A DNA stretch of 64,000 nt, taken from the NCBI RefSeq assembly GCF_004795015.1, contig NZ_SSBI01000004.1, positions 152,956-216,955 of the forward strand, read 5' to 3'. Position 1 is the stretch's first letter; each line of letters starts with the position of its first letter. The position numbers were made by a program, and so were the translations under genes. Source of the stretch: Streptomyces sp. A1277. Its GTDB lineage: Bacteria > Actinomycetota > Actinomycetes > Streptomycetales > Streptomycetaceae. The notes beneath the pieces are model-generated. The model was not told where the DNA came from. It did no database searches and worked only from the letters and a program-made list of their open reading frames with translations. Below, in pieces: positions 1-7,913 of this stretch.

Positions 1-2306
1 GCGCCGGCCTTGAGGCCGCCTTGGAGGGGTCCGGGATGCTGGACGCCTGGGTGCTGCCCAGCGGCACGGTTCTCAGGGCCGACACCCACGAGACGCTGCT
101 CGCCCCGGACGGGGCTCCGGTACAGGGCATGTCGCTCGCGCACCTGCTGCGCCCGGCCGTGGACCACGGGGACGCGGGGGCCGCGGCCGTGGGCGAGGAG
201 ACCGTGGCCCGGCTGCTCGCCGCAATCGGCGCCGGCCCGGAAGCCGGTGCGGCGGGCGGCGAGCAGACCGGCACCGGACCGGCGGGCGGAGCCGGAACGT
301 GGGCCGCGGTCGACGGGCGCTTCCGGATCGGTGCGCTGACCGGCCGATGGGGCAAGTCCGCCGCCGAGTACATCGGTGAGGGCGCGCGGGAGGCTGCCCG
401 GCGGACCCGCATCCACGTCATCCGCGGCGAACTCGACGTTCTCCAGGGGGAGCTGGCGGACCTCGCCGAACTGATCGCCACGCTGGCCGCCCGCCGCGAG
501 GTGCTGGAGGCGGAGCTGGCCGGGGTACCGGACGAGACCGCCCTCACTCGTGCGCACGCCCGCGTGGCAGCCGCCGCGGAATCCCTGCGCCGGACCGTCG
601 AACGGTGCGAGGAGCGGTCAGCCGCGCTCCTGGAGGCGGCCGAGCGGAGCGAGTCGGCCGCGGTGGATCTCGCGCGGACCGCCGAGGACCTGAGGATGCC
701 GGCGGACGAGGAAGGGCTGGCAGCGGTACGCGACGCACTCGGCGTACTCGCCGAGGTGCTGGCCGCCCTCTGGCCCGCCCTCCGGGAACGCCGAGAGGCG
801 GGCGGCCAGGTCACGGAGGAGCGTACCGAGGCCGGGCAGGCCGCCGAGCGTGCCGCGGAGCTCACGGAGCGCGCGAAGGAGGCGGAGAACGAGGCGTCGG
901 CGGCCGACGAACGCTTCAGCACCCTGCGTGCCACGGTCGGCGCCGCCGTCGACGAACTCCAGCGCCTGCTGGCGCGGACCGCGGAGGCGTCGCGTACGTG
1001 CGAGAGCGAGCAGCAGGACGCCCGCCGGCGGTACGCCGAGGCCGACCGGGCCGCGAGCAGGGCCGAAGGCCGCATCGAGCAGTTGCATGCAGGGCTCCGT
1101 GAAGCGGCCGAGGCGCGTACCGAGGCCATCGCCGCACTCCAGCGGTTCACCGGCACCGGGCTGATGGCGGTGGCTGTCCCCGACGTCGAGGCGCCCGCCG
1201 TCGACGGTGGCGCATGGGCCGCCACTCCTGCCATCGCGCTGGCCCGCGCCATCGACGCGGCGCTCGCCACCGTCGACGACTCCGACAGCGCATGGGAACG
1301 CGTGCAACGCCGGCTCAGCGAGGAGTTCAAGGCCCTGCAGGACACCCTCTCCAGGCATGGCCACCGGGCCTCCGCCCGGATGGTGGAGGACGGGATGGTC
1401 GTCGACATCACCTACCAGGGCCGTGAGCGGTCCGTACCGGACCTGGCCGCGGCACTGGCCGTCGAGGTCGGCGAGCTGGCACGCATCCTGTCCGCACGGG
1501 AGCGGGAGATCCTGGAGACCCATCTGGTCACGGAGGTCGCGGGGACGCTCCAGGAGCTGATCGGTGCGGCCGAGCGGCAGGTGCGGGACATGAACGTCGA
1601 ACTGGAGGAGCGGCCGACCTCCACCGGCATGCGGCTGAGGCTGGTGTGGCGGGCGTCCCGCAAGGCCCCCGCCGGGCTCGCCCGGGCCAGGGAGCGGCTG
1701 CGCCGGTCGGCCGACGTATGGACCGCCGAGGACCGCGCGGCCGTGGGCGAGTTCCTTCAGGAGCTGATCGCCCGCCAGCACACGGAAGACGCCACGGGCA
1801 GCTGGCTCGACCACCTCACTGCCGCGCTCGACTACCGGACCTGGCACGAGTTCGGGGTCGAGCGGCACCAGCAGGGCCGCTGGATTCCGGCCACGGGACC
1901 CGCTTCCGGAGGCGAGCGGGTGCTGGCCGTGTCGGTGCCGCTGTTCGCCGCCGCATCCTCCCACTACGCGAGTGCGGGCAGCCCGTACGCACCGCGCCTG
2001 GTCACCCTCGACGAAGCGTTCGCCGGGGTGGACGACGACTCCCGCGCCAAGTGTCTGGGCCTGCTGCACGCCTTCGACCTCGATGTCGTGATGACGAGCG
2101 AGCGCGAGTGGGCCTGCTACCCGCAGGTGCCCGGCATCGCCATCGCCCAGTTGTCGCGGATCGACGAGGTCGCGGCGGTGCTCGTCACCCGGTGGGAATG
2201 GGACGGCACGCGCAGGCGGCGCGGCCCGGACCCGGCGGGGCCCGCGCACGCGGTTCCCGCGTCCCGGGCCGAGCAGGCCGACGCGTCGGAGCCGCTGTGG
2301 ACCTGA
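1..2306 (+). CDS. jetC: JetC (TIGR02680 family), SMC-like ATPase of a type II Wadjet system, 5' partial
   Basis: The reading frame is open to the left edge, so the N-terminal Walker A head lies outside the window; about 765 residues of a family that usually exceeds 1300 are visible. Long Ala/Glu/Arg-rich coiled coils fill roughly residues 120-370. Near residue 630 is the ABC signature SGGERVLAVSVPLF, followed about 30 residues later by a Walker B strand and D-loop, RLVTLDEAFAGVDDDSR. That order is the C-terminal head half of an SMC/MukB-like protein. In type II Wadjet the JetC dimer is the DNA loop-extruding motor, working with kleisin and kite subunits (JetA, JetB, expected just upstream) and the nuclease JetD, which overlaps it here by 10 bp. 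The family assignment rests on both the head motifs and the JetD neighbour. Confidence 0.88.
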   Translation, partial: AGLEAALEGSGMLDAWVLPSGTVLRADTHETLLAPDGAPVQGMSLAHLLRPAVDHGDAGAAAVGEETVARLLAAIGAGPEAGAAGGEQTGTGPAGGAGTWAAVDGRFRIGALTGRWGKSAAEYIGEGAREAARRTRIHVIRGELDVLQGELADLAELIATLAARREVLEAELAGVPDETALTRAHARVAAAAESLRRTVERCEERSAALLEAAERSESAAVDLARTAEDLRMPADEEGLAAVRDALGVLAEVLAALWPALRERREAGGQVTEERTEAGQAAERAAELTERAKEAENEASAADERFSTLRATVGAAVDELQRLLARTAEASRTCESEQQDARRRYAEADRAASRAEGRIEQLHAGLREAAEARTEAIAALQRFTGTGLMAVAVPDVEAPAVDGGAWAATPAIALARAIDAALATVDDSDSAWERVQRRLSEEFKALQDTLSRHGHRASARMVEDGMVVDITYQGRERSVPDLAAALAVEVGELARILSAREREILETHLVTEVAGTLQELIGAAERQVRDMNVELEERPTSTGMRLRLVWRASRKAPAGLARARERLRRSADVWTAEDRAAVGEFLQELIARQHTEDATGSWLDHLTAALDYRTWHEFGVERHQQGRWIPATGPASGGERVLAVSVPLFAAASSHYASAGSPYAPRLVTLDEAFAGVDDDSRAKCLGLLHAFDLDVVMTSEREWACYPQVPGIAIAQLSRIDEVAAVLVTRWEWDGTRRRRGPDPAGPAHAVPASRAEQADASEPLWT

Positions 2307-3532
2307 CCCCCGCGACGGCCGACGGCGTACGACTGCGCAGACTCCTCGGCGCACCCGGACTCGGCTGGCTGGTCGACCGGGCGCGCCGGCGCCTGGAGCG
2401 CGGGCAGCCGCTCACCGGCCCGGTATCACTGAGCTCGCCCACGGAAGACCAACGGATGGCCGCGGAAAGGCTGTTGGGCCGTGCACCAGGCGGCGGGCGG
2501 TCCTTGTCCGTGCGTCTCGACGTGGTGGACGACGTGCTGCGCCGCTCCGGCATCAGCCCGGCCGGGCTGGCCGCGGCCGTGGTGGCACTCACCGGGCCGG
2601 TCACCCTCCTCGGCGATGCCCGTGCCGAGGAGCAGCGGGCCTGGGCGCGGGCATACGTCCCGCTCGAAGCCCTGGCGGACGAGGTCCCCGCCCTCCGGGG
2701 CTGGGCCGAACGGCTCCGGAACGACGGGCTGGTACGGCGCCTCGCCGGAACACCCACCGCAGCGGCCGACCTGCTCGGCCGTGCCGCCACCGTCGTGAGG
2801 GCCCTCCCGGTGGAGCCGCCGGTGTCGCTCCCCGCGTTCGCCTCCCGGCTCCTCGGCAGTGCGCACGCGCTCGACGACGGAACCCCGCTCTGTACGCTCA
2901 CCCTGTCCGGCGTCCGGGCGCTGACCGGGGCCCCTGACGCAGGCGGTGTGCAGGGGCGGCGTGAGGCGTGGGCATCGGTGGGCCTGTTGCGCGACGAGCT
3001 GTCCTCGACCGTGCTCGCCCTGAACCTGCGGGGGACTCCCGCCCTGGACTGGATGGCCGACGCGGGTGAACCCGCCGTGCTGACCCTGCGGCAACTGACG
3101 CGCTGCCCGCCCAGCTCGGCGCCACCGGTGGTCCGGATCTGCGAGAACCCGGCCGTGCTCGCCGCGGCCGCCGACACGTACGGCACGCGGTGCGCGCCGC
3201 TGGTCTGCCTCCAGGGCCAGCCGTCCGCCGCCGCCCTCGCCCTCCTGAGCCATCTCCACACGCACGGGAGCCGCTTCCACTACCACGGCGACTTCGACTG
3301 GGGAGGCATGCGGATCGCCGCCGCCCTGCTGCGGCGGGTCCCCTGGAGCCCGTGGCGCTACACCGCGGCCGACTACCGCGCCGCCGTGCACACGCTGCCC
3401 GCCGGTCCACCCCTCACCGGGACCCGGGCAGAGGCCCCGTGGGACCCCGGCCTGCCGGACGCGTTGCAGGAGGCGGGTGTGCGGGTGGAGGAGGAGGCGG
3501 TGCTGGACGATCTGCTGGGCGATCTCGGATGA
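2297..3532 (+). CDS. jetD: JetD (TIGR02679 family), topoisomerase VI-like nuclease subunit of type II Wadjet
   Basis: A 411-residue protein starting with GTG at 2297, inside the last codons of jetC, so translation is probably coupled. The N-terminal half matches the DUF3323-type region of TIGR02679; the C-terminal half (about residues 275-400) is the DUF2399 Toprim-like part, with ICENPAVL near residue 282 and YHGDFDWGGMRIA near 328, whose Glu and the DxD acidic residues are the expected metal ligands. JetD proteins cleave circular DNA sensed by the SMC motor, giving protection against plasmids. The length is normal for the family and the catalytic residues are intact, so this subunit looks functional. 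It ends 20 bp before the convergent small gene at 3553. Confidence 0.88.
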   Translation: MDLTPATADGVRLRRLLGAPGLGWLVDRARRRLERGQPLTGPVSLSSPTEDQRMAAERLLGRAPGGGRSLSVRLDVVDDVLRRSGISPAGLAAAVVALTGPVTLLGDARAEEQRAWARAYVPLEALADEVPALRGWAERLRNDGLVRRLAGTPTAAADLLGRAATVVRALPVEPPVSLPAFASRLLGSAHALDDGTPLCTLTLSGVRALTGAPDAGGVQGRREAWASVGLLRDELSSTVLALNLRGTPALDWMADAGEPAVLTLRQLTRCPPSSAPPVVRICENPAVLAAAADTYGTRCAPLVCLQGQPSAAALALLSHLHTHGSRFHYHGDFDWGGMRIAAALLRRVPWSPWRYTAADYRAAVHTLPAGPPLTGTRAEAPWDPGLPDALQEAGVRVEEEAVLDDLLGDLG

Positions 3533-3552
3533 GATGAGGAGAGGGCCCTCCG

Positions 3553-3813
3553 TCACATCCGGAAGGGGGAGCCCCGTATGTCGCGTGCACCGAGGCCGGT
3601 ACGGCTGCGGGCGTTGGCCTCGGCGACGCGGGCGCTCAGCAACTCGGCGGGGTCGAGCGGCCGTAGGTCGGCCGGGTCGGCCTCCCACTCGCGGCCACCG
3701 GCGAGCGGGCGGAGCTGGAGGCAGGGACCTTCGTGGCCCATCACCAGGCCCACCCGGCCGCTTCCGGCGTCGTGCACGGCCGTCCCGACGCGAGGGACCC
3801 CGTCATCGGTCAC
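3553..3813 (-). CDS. Small hypothetical protein, 86 aa
   Basis: I chose GTG at 3813 because it overlaps the stop of the upstream gene in a GTGA arrangement (3810-3813), the usual sign of translational coupling; the same frame stays open further upstream but that part has shadow-like Arg/Pro composition. The product is acidic-to-neutral, with GRVGLVMGHEGPCLQLRPL in the middle and an Ala/Arg-rich helical C-terminus. I recall proteins of this type beside XRE/DUF397 regulator genes in Streptomyces, but I cannot name a function. It is the second gene of a two-gene unit divergent from the XRE regulator. Confidence 0.6.
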   Translation of the reverse strand: MTDDGVPRVGTAVHDAGSGRVGLVMGHEGPCLQLRPLAGGREWEADPADLRPLDPAELLSARVAEANARSRTGLGARDIRGSPFRM

Positions 3814-4082
3814 CCGGTCGCTCCGTTCCTGATCACCTCGGCGAGGGCGTGCGCCACGGGGGCGGAGCAGACGCCGAGGTGGACGAGTGCGTAACCGGCC
3901 GGCCGTACGCCGCCGTCGCCCTCCGCGTCGCGCCACGGGGTGCGTACGTCCATCGCGGGCAGCTGGATGCCGGCGGTTGTCAGGGCGGCGGCGAGGGCGT
4001 CGCGGGCATCGACGGCCTCCTGGATCTTGGCTGTTGACGCGTTCTCCGCCTGGGGCGTCCTGCGGGGGAGGGACGGCTTCAT
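3810..4082 (-). CDS. Small hypothetical protein, 90 aa, first gene of a pair divergent from the XRE regulator
   Basis: Starts at ATG 4082 with a good ribosome binding site (AAGGAAG) about 8 bases upstream. The sequence is helical, with an alanine-rich first half and the segment GYALVHLGVCSAPVAHALAEVI near the C-terminus. No catalytic or binding motif is evident and there is no signal peptide or membrane segment. It overlaps the 86-aa gene downstream by 4 bp and is transcribed away from the XRE/DUF5753 regulator at 4259, sharing a 176-bp divergent promoter region with it. That layout suggests control by, or partnership with, the regulator; this is inference from position only. Confidence 0.62.
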   Translation of the reverse strand: MKPSLPRRTPQAENASTAKIQEAVDARDALAAALTTAGIQLPAMDVRTPWRDAEGDGGVRPAGYALVHLGVCSAPVAHALAEVIRNGATG

Positions 4083-4258
4083 GGGGTTTCTTCCTTCGGT
4101 TGTTCTTTCGCTGATTCCTCTGCCTGGCCACCCGCCCGGTAATACGGTGCGTGAGGGGCTCGTTACGAGGATGGCCCCGTCAGCGGTGTGACACACCGAG
4201 GGCGAAGGGTGCCTCCCCGGTGGGTGGGCCACCTTCCACACGTTCCACGGAGGGCGCG

Positions 4259-5101
4259 ATGCCGACGAGGCGGGCGGTCACAGGCCGCAGCAGGGAACCA
4301 CGGGCACGGTTCGCGGAGGAGCTGCGGCACCTGCGAACCGCGCGTGGCGACAGTCTGCGGCAGCTCGGCGAACGGCTGGGCTGGGACTGGTCGTTGTTCG
4401 GGAAGATGGAGAAGGGCGAGACGGTCGGCGGCCCCGAGGTGGTCGAGGCGCTCGACCAGTACTACGGCACACCGGGGCTGCTGTTGGCGCTGTGGGAACT
4501 GGCCATCAGCGACCAGACGCAGTTCAAGGAGCGGTACCGGCGGTACATGGCCCTGGAGGCCGAGGCGACGAGCCTGTGGCACTTCGCGGTGAGCGTCGTG
4601 CCCGGTCTGCTGCAGACACCGGGGTATGCGCGGGAGTTGCTGGCGGCAGGAGGACTACGCGGTGACGCCCTGGACCAACAGGTCGAGGCACGGATGGGGC
4701 GGCAGAATCTACTGACAGCGGATGACCCGCCGCCCTTCCGTACCATCCTGTCGGAGGCAGTGCTCCGGACGACCCTGCGAAGTGCACAGGAGTGGCGAAG
4801 GCAGCTTGAATACCTCGTCGAGGCGGGGGGCCGACCGAACCTGACGCTGCAAGTTCTGCCTCAGGCGGCCGGACTGCACGGCCTGTCGAGCACCGACGTC
4901 TGGTTTCTCCGGTTGCACGACACTCGTACGGTGGCGTACACGGAGCATGGGTACGGCGGAGAACTGCATGAGGAAAGCGCTGCGGTGGAGCGTATGCAAC
5001 GTGCGTACGATGCAACGCGTGACCTGGCGCTTTCCCCGGCCGAGTCGCGAAAATTCATCTTGCGTATGTTGGAGGAACTGCCGTGCGAGCCATCGACCTG
5101 A
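4259..5101 (+). CDS. XRE family helix-turn-helix regulator with DUF5753 domain
   Basis: A 280-residue protein. The ATG at 4259 follows GGAGGG at a suitable distance, and upstream in-frame codons encode low-complexity sequence. Residues about 16-72 form an XRE-type HTH (LRHLRTARGDSLRQLGERL then WDWSLFGKMEKGE), and the remainder is the DUF5753 domain typical of streptomycete regulators (SVVPGLLQTPGYARELL, then ILSEAVLR and LQVLPQAAG). Members such as those of the whiJ/bldB-linked group control development and antibiotic production together with a DUF397 partner, which here overlaps the 3' end at 5083. It probably binds the divergent region 4083-4258. Target genes are not known from sequence. 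Confidence 0.9.
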   Translation: MPTRRAVTGRSREPRARFAEELRHLRTARGDSLRQLGERLGWDWSLFGKMEKGETVGGPEVVEALDQYYGTPGLLLALWELAISDQTQFKERYRRYMALEAEATSLWHFAVSVVPGLLQTPGYARELLAAGGLRGDALDQQVEARMGRQNLLTADDPPPFRTILSEAVLRTTLRSAQEWRRQLEYLVEAGGRPNLTLQVLPQAAGLHGLSSTDVWFLRLHDTRTVAYTEHGYGGELHEESAAVERMQRAYDATRDLALSPAESRKFILRMLEELPCEPST

Positions 5102-5292
5102 GCGCCGCGACCTGGCACAAGAGCAGCCACAGCAACCAGGACGGTGGCGCGTGCGTCGAGGTTTCCCGCAGTTTCGCCGATGTCGTCCCGGTCCGTGACA
5201 GCAAGCACCGGGGTGGCCCCGCCCTCACCTTCACCGCGGACGGCTGGTCGTCCTTCGTGTCCGCGGTGAAAGACGGTGCCGTGGGCGCCTGA
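5083..5292 (+). CDS. DUF397 domain protein, small partner of the XRE regulator
   Basis: 69 residues from GTG 5083, overlapping the regulator's 3' end by 19 bp. It shows the DUF397 pattern: W-H-K-S-S-H-S near residue 11, then GGACVEVS, VVPVRDSK near 34 and a C-terminal LTFTADGWSSFVSAVK. DUF397 proteins are thought to antagonise or modulate the adjacent XRE/DUF5753 regulator. Length and motifs are complete. Confidence 0.9.
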   Translation: MRAIDLSAATWHKSSHSNQDGGACVEVSRSFADVVPVRDSKHRGGPALTFTADGWSSFVSAVKDGAVGA

Positions 5293-5428
5293 GTCGCCCC
5301 ACCGCGCGAAACGGCCCTGGAGCGAGACCGAGCGGGCGGCAGGGGCGGGATGTCCACCTGGGCCCGCGACACCTTGCGTATCAGCTGGCACGGGAAGGCG
5401 AGTCCGCATCTGCCGAGGTAGTGCGTGA

Positions 5429-5701
5429 ACCCGCCTCGATCGGGGCCGGCCGGCCCGTACGCACGAGGACTTCCGACTCCTCGTGGACCACGACGAGTCG
5501 CTGCTGCGGAGCGCGGACACGGTGGTGACCGCCACCCTGGAGCCCAGCACGGATCTGCTCGCGACGGGGACGCTGCCGGAGGGCATCGCCGCGGTACTGG
5601 ATTCGATCCGTCCGCAGACCCGCATCGTGAGCCTGTGCACCTCGGCCTTTCTGCTCGCGGCGGCCGCCCTCACGCCGGTGCGTCGCAGCGCCGTGGCGTG
5701 A
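5429..5701 (+). pseudogene. Remnant of a GlxA-type (DJ-1/PfpI + AraC) transcriptional regulator
   Basis: Only the middle of a DJ-1/PfpI-like domain remains: LLRSADTVVTATLEP, then GTLPEGIAAVLDSIRP and RIVSLCTSAFLLAAAAL, matching the stretch around the nucleophile-elbow Cys of GlxA regulators. An in-frame stop at 5426-5428 removes the start, and the frame stops at 5701 where the family would continue into the AraC HTH. I saw no HTH in another frame downstream. The neighbouring genes are intact, so this looks like local decay. Confidence 0.55.
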
Positions 5702-6052
5702 GGGCGGGCAGGCGCAGCTGCGTTCCGTGCGCCGCTGAACTGTTGCTTCGAGTGGTGCGCCTCGCCGAGGTGGGTGCGGGCGAGGAGGGCCCGGTCGGCG
5801 TCTCGGCGCTGGGCCGGTCATCGAGGCTCGGGCATTCGGCGCGTTCTGTCAACGGATGAGCCGGTTCCGTAACATTTCGGTCCTGCGTACACGCCCTCCT
5901 CACGTTATACCCCTAGATTCTCCGCCATTACATGAACACTTCACGCGTTCACCCATTACCTTCATGGGATCATTGAGCGGCCACAATGAGCCATCCCGGA
6001 GGCAGATGTGGCCCCTTCGATGTGTTGTTTCCGCGTGCATGGGGGGACTGGC
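5702..6052. other. 350-bp non-coding region, promoter side of the cluster regulator
   Basis: No convincing gene. The part from about 5870 to 6000 is markedly richer in A+T than its surroundings (several ATT/TTA/CAT runs), as expected for a promoter and operator region of the LuxR-type gene at 6053. A GGGGGGA ribosome binding site sits at about 6041-6047. I could not define a -35/-10 pair with confidence. Confidence 0.4.
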
Positions 6053-6661
6053 ATGAGCATCCGCATCGTCGTGGCCGGAGAGTACGCGTTGTCCGTCGAG
6101 GTGATGGCGAAGTACCTGGATACCGTGGCCGACTTCTCCGTGGTCGGGGCCGCGAAGCAGCACGGTGATCTGCTGCCGGCGGTGGCGCGGTTAGAGCCTG
6201 CCGTCGCGGTGGTCGAGACGGGCACCGTGGACGAGGACGTACTGGCCATTCTGGGGCAGTTGCGTACGACGCAGCCGCAGTGCGGGGTTGCGCTGATATC
6301 GAGCCAGTCCTCGCCGAACTTCACCGACCAGGCGATCCGGGCCGGGGTGCTGAGCGTGGTGTCCCTCCAGGTCGAACTGCAGTACCTGATAGGGGCGATA
6401 CGGGGGGCGGCGGTGGGCTGTCTGACCATGGATCCCGGTCTCTTCGCCTCCCCGCCGGTGTCGCTGCACTGTCCGCTGAGCGCCCGGGAGGCCGATGTGC
6501 TCCGGCTGACCGCCTCGGGCGCCTCGCTCAAGGAGATCGCCCGGGATCTGTATCTGGCGGTCGGCACGGTACGGAACCTGGCCTCGACCGCCATCCGGAA
6601 GCTCCAGGCCCGCAACCGCTTCGACGCGGCCCGGATCGCGACCGAGCAGCGCTGGTTGTGA
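6053..6661 (+). CDS. LuxR/NarL-type regulator with atypical receiver, likely RiPP cluster regulator
   Basis: 202 residues from ATG 6053. Residues 1-125 have a receiver-like alternation (IRIVVAGEY at the N-terminus, AVAVVETGT around 51-57), but the paired N-terminal acids are absent, the phospho-acceptor position is Glu55 rather than Asp, and the conserved Lys near SVVSLQVE is missing, so control by phosphorylation is unlikely. Residues about 140-200 are a LuxR-type HTH: LSAREADVLRLTASGASLKEIARDL then VGTVRNLASTAIRKL. Leu47 is encoded by TTA (6191-6193), which in Streptomyces needs the bldA tRNA. It ends 10 bp from the convergent hydroxylase gene of the RiPP cluster, so it is the best candidate for the pathway regulator. 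Confidence 0.85.
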   Translation: MSIRIVVAGEYALSVEVMAKYLDTVADFSVVGAAKQHGDLLPAVARLEPAVAVVETGTVDEDVLAILGQLRTTQPQCGVALISSQSSPNFTDQAIRAGVLSVVSLQVELQYLIGAIRGAAVGCLTMDPGLFASPPVSLHCPLSAREADVLRLTASGASLKEIARDLYLAVGTVRNLASTAIRKLQARNRFDAARIATEQRWL

Positions 6662-6671
6662 GGCGGGCGGG

Positions 6672-7913
6672 CTATGACGCCGTCTGTCCCGCTCCTTCCC
6701 GCCTCGCGGCCGCCTCCGCGTCGTGTCCGTAGAGCCAGCTCATCGCCCGCAGCCCCGCCAGGCCCCGCGGGTCCGCAGGGGCGCCGGGCCGGTGGGGGCC
6801 GGACGGTTTCGGGTGGTCGCGCAGATGCAGGAACCGGGTGCTCTCGCGCGCGCCGCGCTGGATCAGCGTGGTGCGGGGGAGGCGGAGTTCCTGGTAGCGG
6901 CGCAGCGCTGTCGGTGCGTCGGCCTTGGCGGCCCGGCCCAGGCATACGGCCAGGGTGACCGCGTCCTCGATCGCCTGGTTCGCGCCCTGGGCCAGGAACG
7001 GCAGCATGGGGTGGGCGGCGTCGCCGAGGAGGGCCACCCGGGGGGTGACCCAGTCGGGCAGGCTCTCGCGGTCGTGCAGGGGCCAGCGGCGTACCGTGTC
7101 GGCGGCGGCGATGAGGCGGGTGACCGTAGGGTTCCAGCCGCGGTAGGCGGCGGCGAGTTCGGCCGGGTCGCCCTCGGCGGTCCAGGACTCCTCGCCCGCC
7201 GTGCGTGCGGGCACGGTGGCGGTGAAGCTGATCTCCCGCCCCGCGGAGACCGGGTAGCACACCAGGTGGCGCCCCGGGCCGGGCCAGACGCGGACCTCCG
7301 GTTCGTCGGCCGGCCAGGGGAGGCGGTCGGCCGGGACCAGGCCGCGGTAGACGCTGCTGCCGGAGAATACCCGGGCGTCACCGGCCAGCCAGGAGCGGAC
7401 GGCGGAGTGCACCCCGTCCGCGCCGATCACCACGTCCGCCCGAATCCGGGCGCCCGAGGCGAAGGTGAGGTGTACTCCGCCGGGGGTCTCCGTCAGGTCC
7501 GTCAGCCGGTGCCCGGGCCGGAGCTGTCCCGGGCCGACCGCTTCCCTCAGTACGCGGTGCAGTTGGGCCCGGTGGACCGTGTAGTAGGGCGCGCCGTAGC
7601 CGCGGTGGCAGGCCGCGCCCAGTGCGGTGGTGCTGAGCGGGCGGTCGTCGTCCCAGCCGCGCAGGCGCAGCGCACGGGGCAGGACCGCGATCGCGCGGAG
7701 CGCTTCGGTGAGGCCCAGCCGGTGCAGCAGGCGGGTGGCGTTGGGTGCGAGCTGGAGCCCGGCGCCCGCCCCGGCCGGTTCCGGGCTCCGCTCGAAGACG
7801 GTGCAGTCCACCCCTTCGCGCCTCAGGGCGAGGGCCAGGGTCAGCCCCGCGATGCCGCCGCCGATCACCGCCACGGCGGCGGCACGTACCTGTACGCCCT
7901 GCGTCCCGGTCAC
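6672..7913 (-). CDS. FAD-dependent aromatic monooxygenase (salicylate/4-hydroxybenzoate hydroxylase-like)
   Basis: 413 residues, starting at GTG 7913 in a GTGA overlap with the GriH-like gene. Class A flavin hydroxylase motifs are in order: FAD-binding VIGGGIAGLTLALAL at residues about 12-26, VVIGADGVHSAVR (DG motif) near 170, and VALLGDAAHPMLPFLAQGANQAIEDA (GD motif) near 300. As last gene of the ligase-GriI-GriH unit it most likely hydroxylates the aminohydroxybenzoate ring, as an analogous flavin hydroxylase does in platensimycin's aryl unit. The exact position of hydroxylation, and whether the substrate is free acid, adenylate or peptide-bound, cannot be read from sequence. Confidence 0.85.
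   Translation of the reverse strand: MTGTQGVQVRAAAVAVIGGGIAGLTLALALRREGVDCTVFERSPEPAGAGAGLQLAPNATRLLHRLGLTEALRAIAVLPRALRLRGWDDDRPLSTTALGAACHRGYGAPYYTVHRAQLHRVLREAVGPGQLRPGHRLTDLTETPGGVHLTFASGARIRADVVIGADGVHSAVRSWLAGDARVFSGSSVYRGLVPADRLPWPADEPEVRVWPGPGRHLVCYPVSAGREISFTATVPARTAGEESWTAEGDPAELAAAYRGWNPTVTRLIAAADTVRRWPLHDRESLPDWVTPRVALLGDAAHPMLPFLAQGANQAIEDAVTLAVCLGRAAKADAPTALRRYQELRLPRTTLIQRGARESTRFLHLRDHPKPSGPHRPGAPADPRGLAGLRAMSWLYGHDAEAAARREGAGQTAS

Noticed and set aside
618..2354. Long minus-strand frame (578 codons) opposite jetC
   Set aside because: Arg/Pro/Gly-rich, opposite a gene with clear ABC motifs; typical GC-bias shadow.
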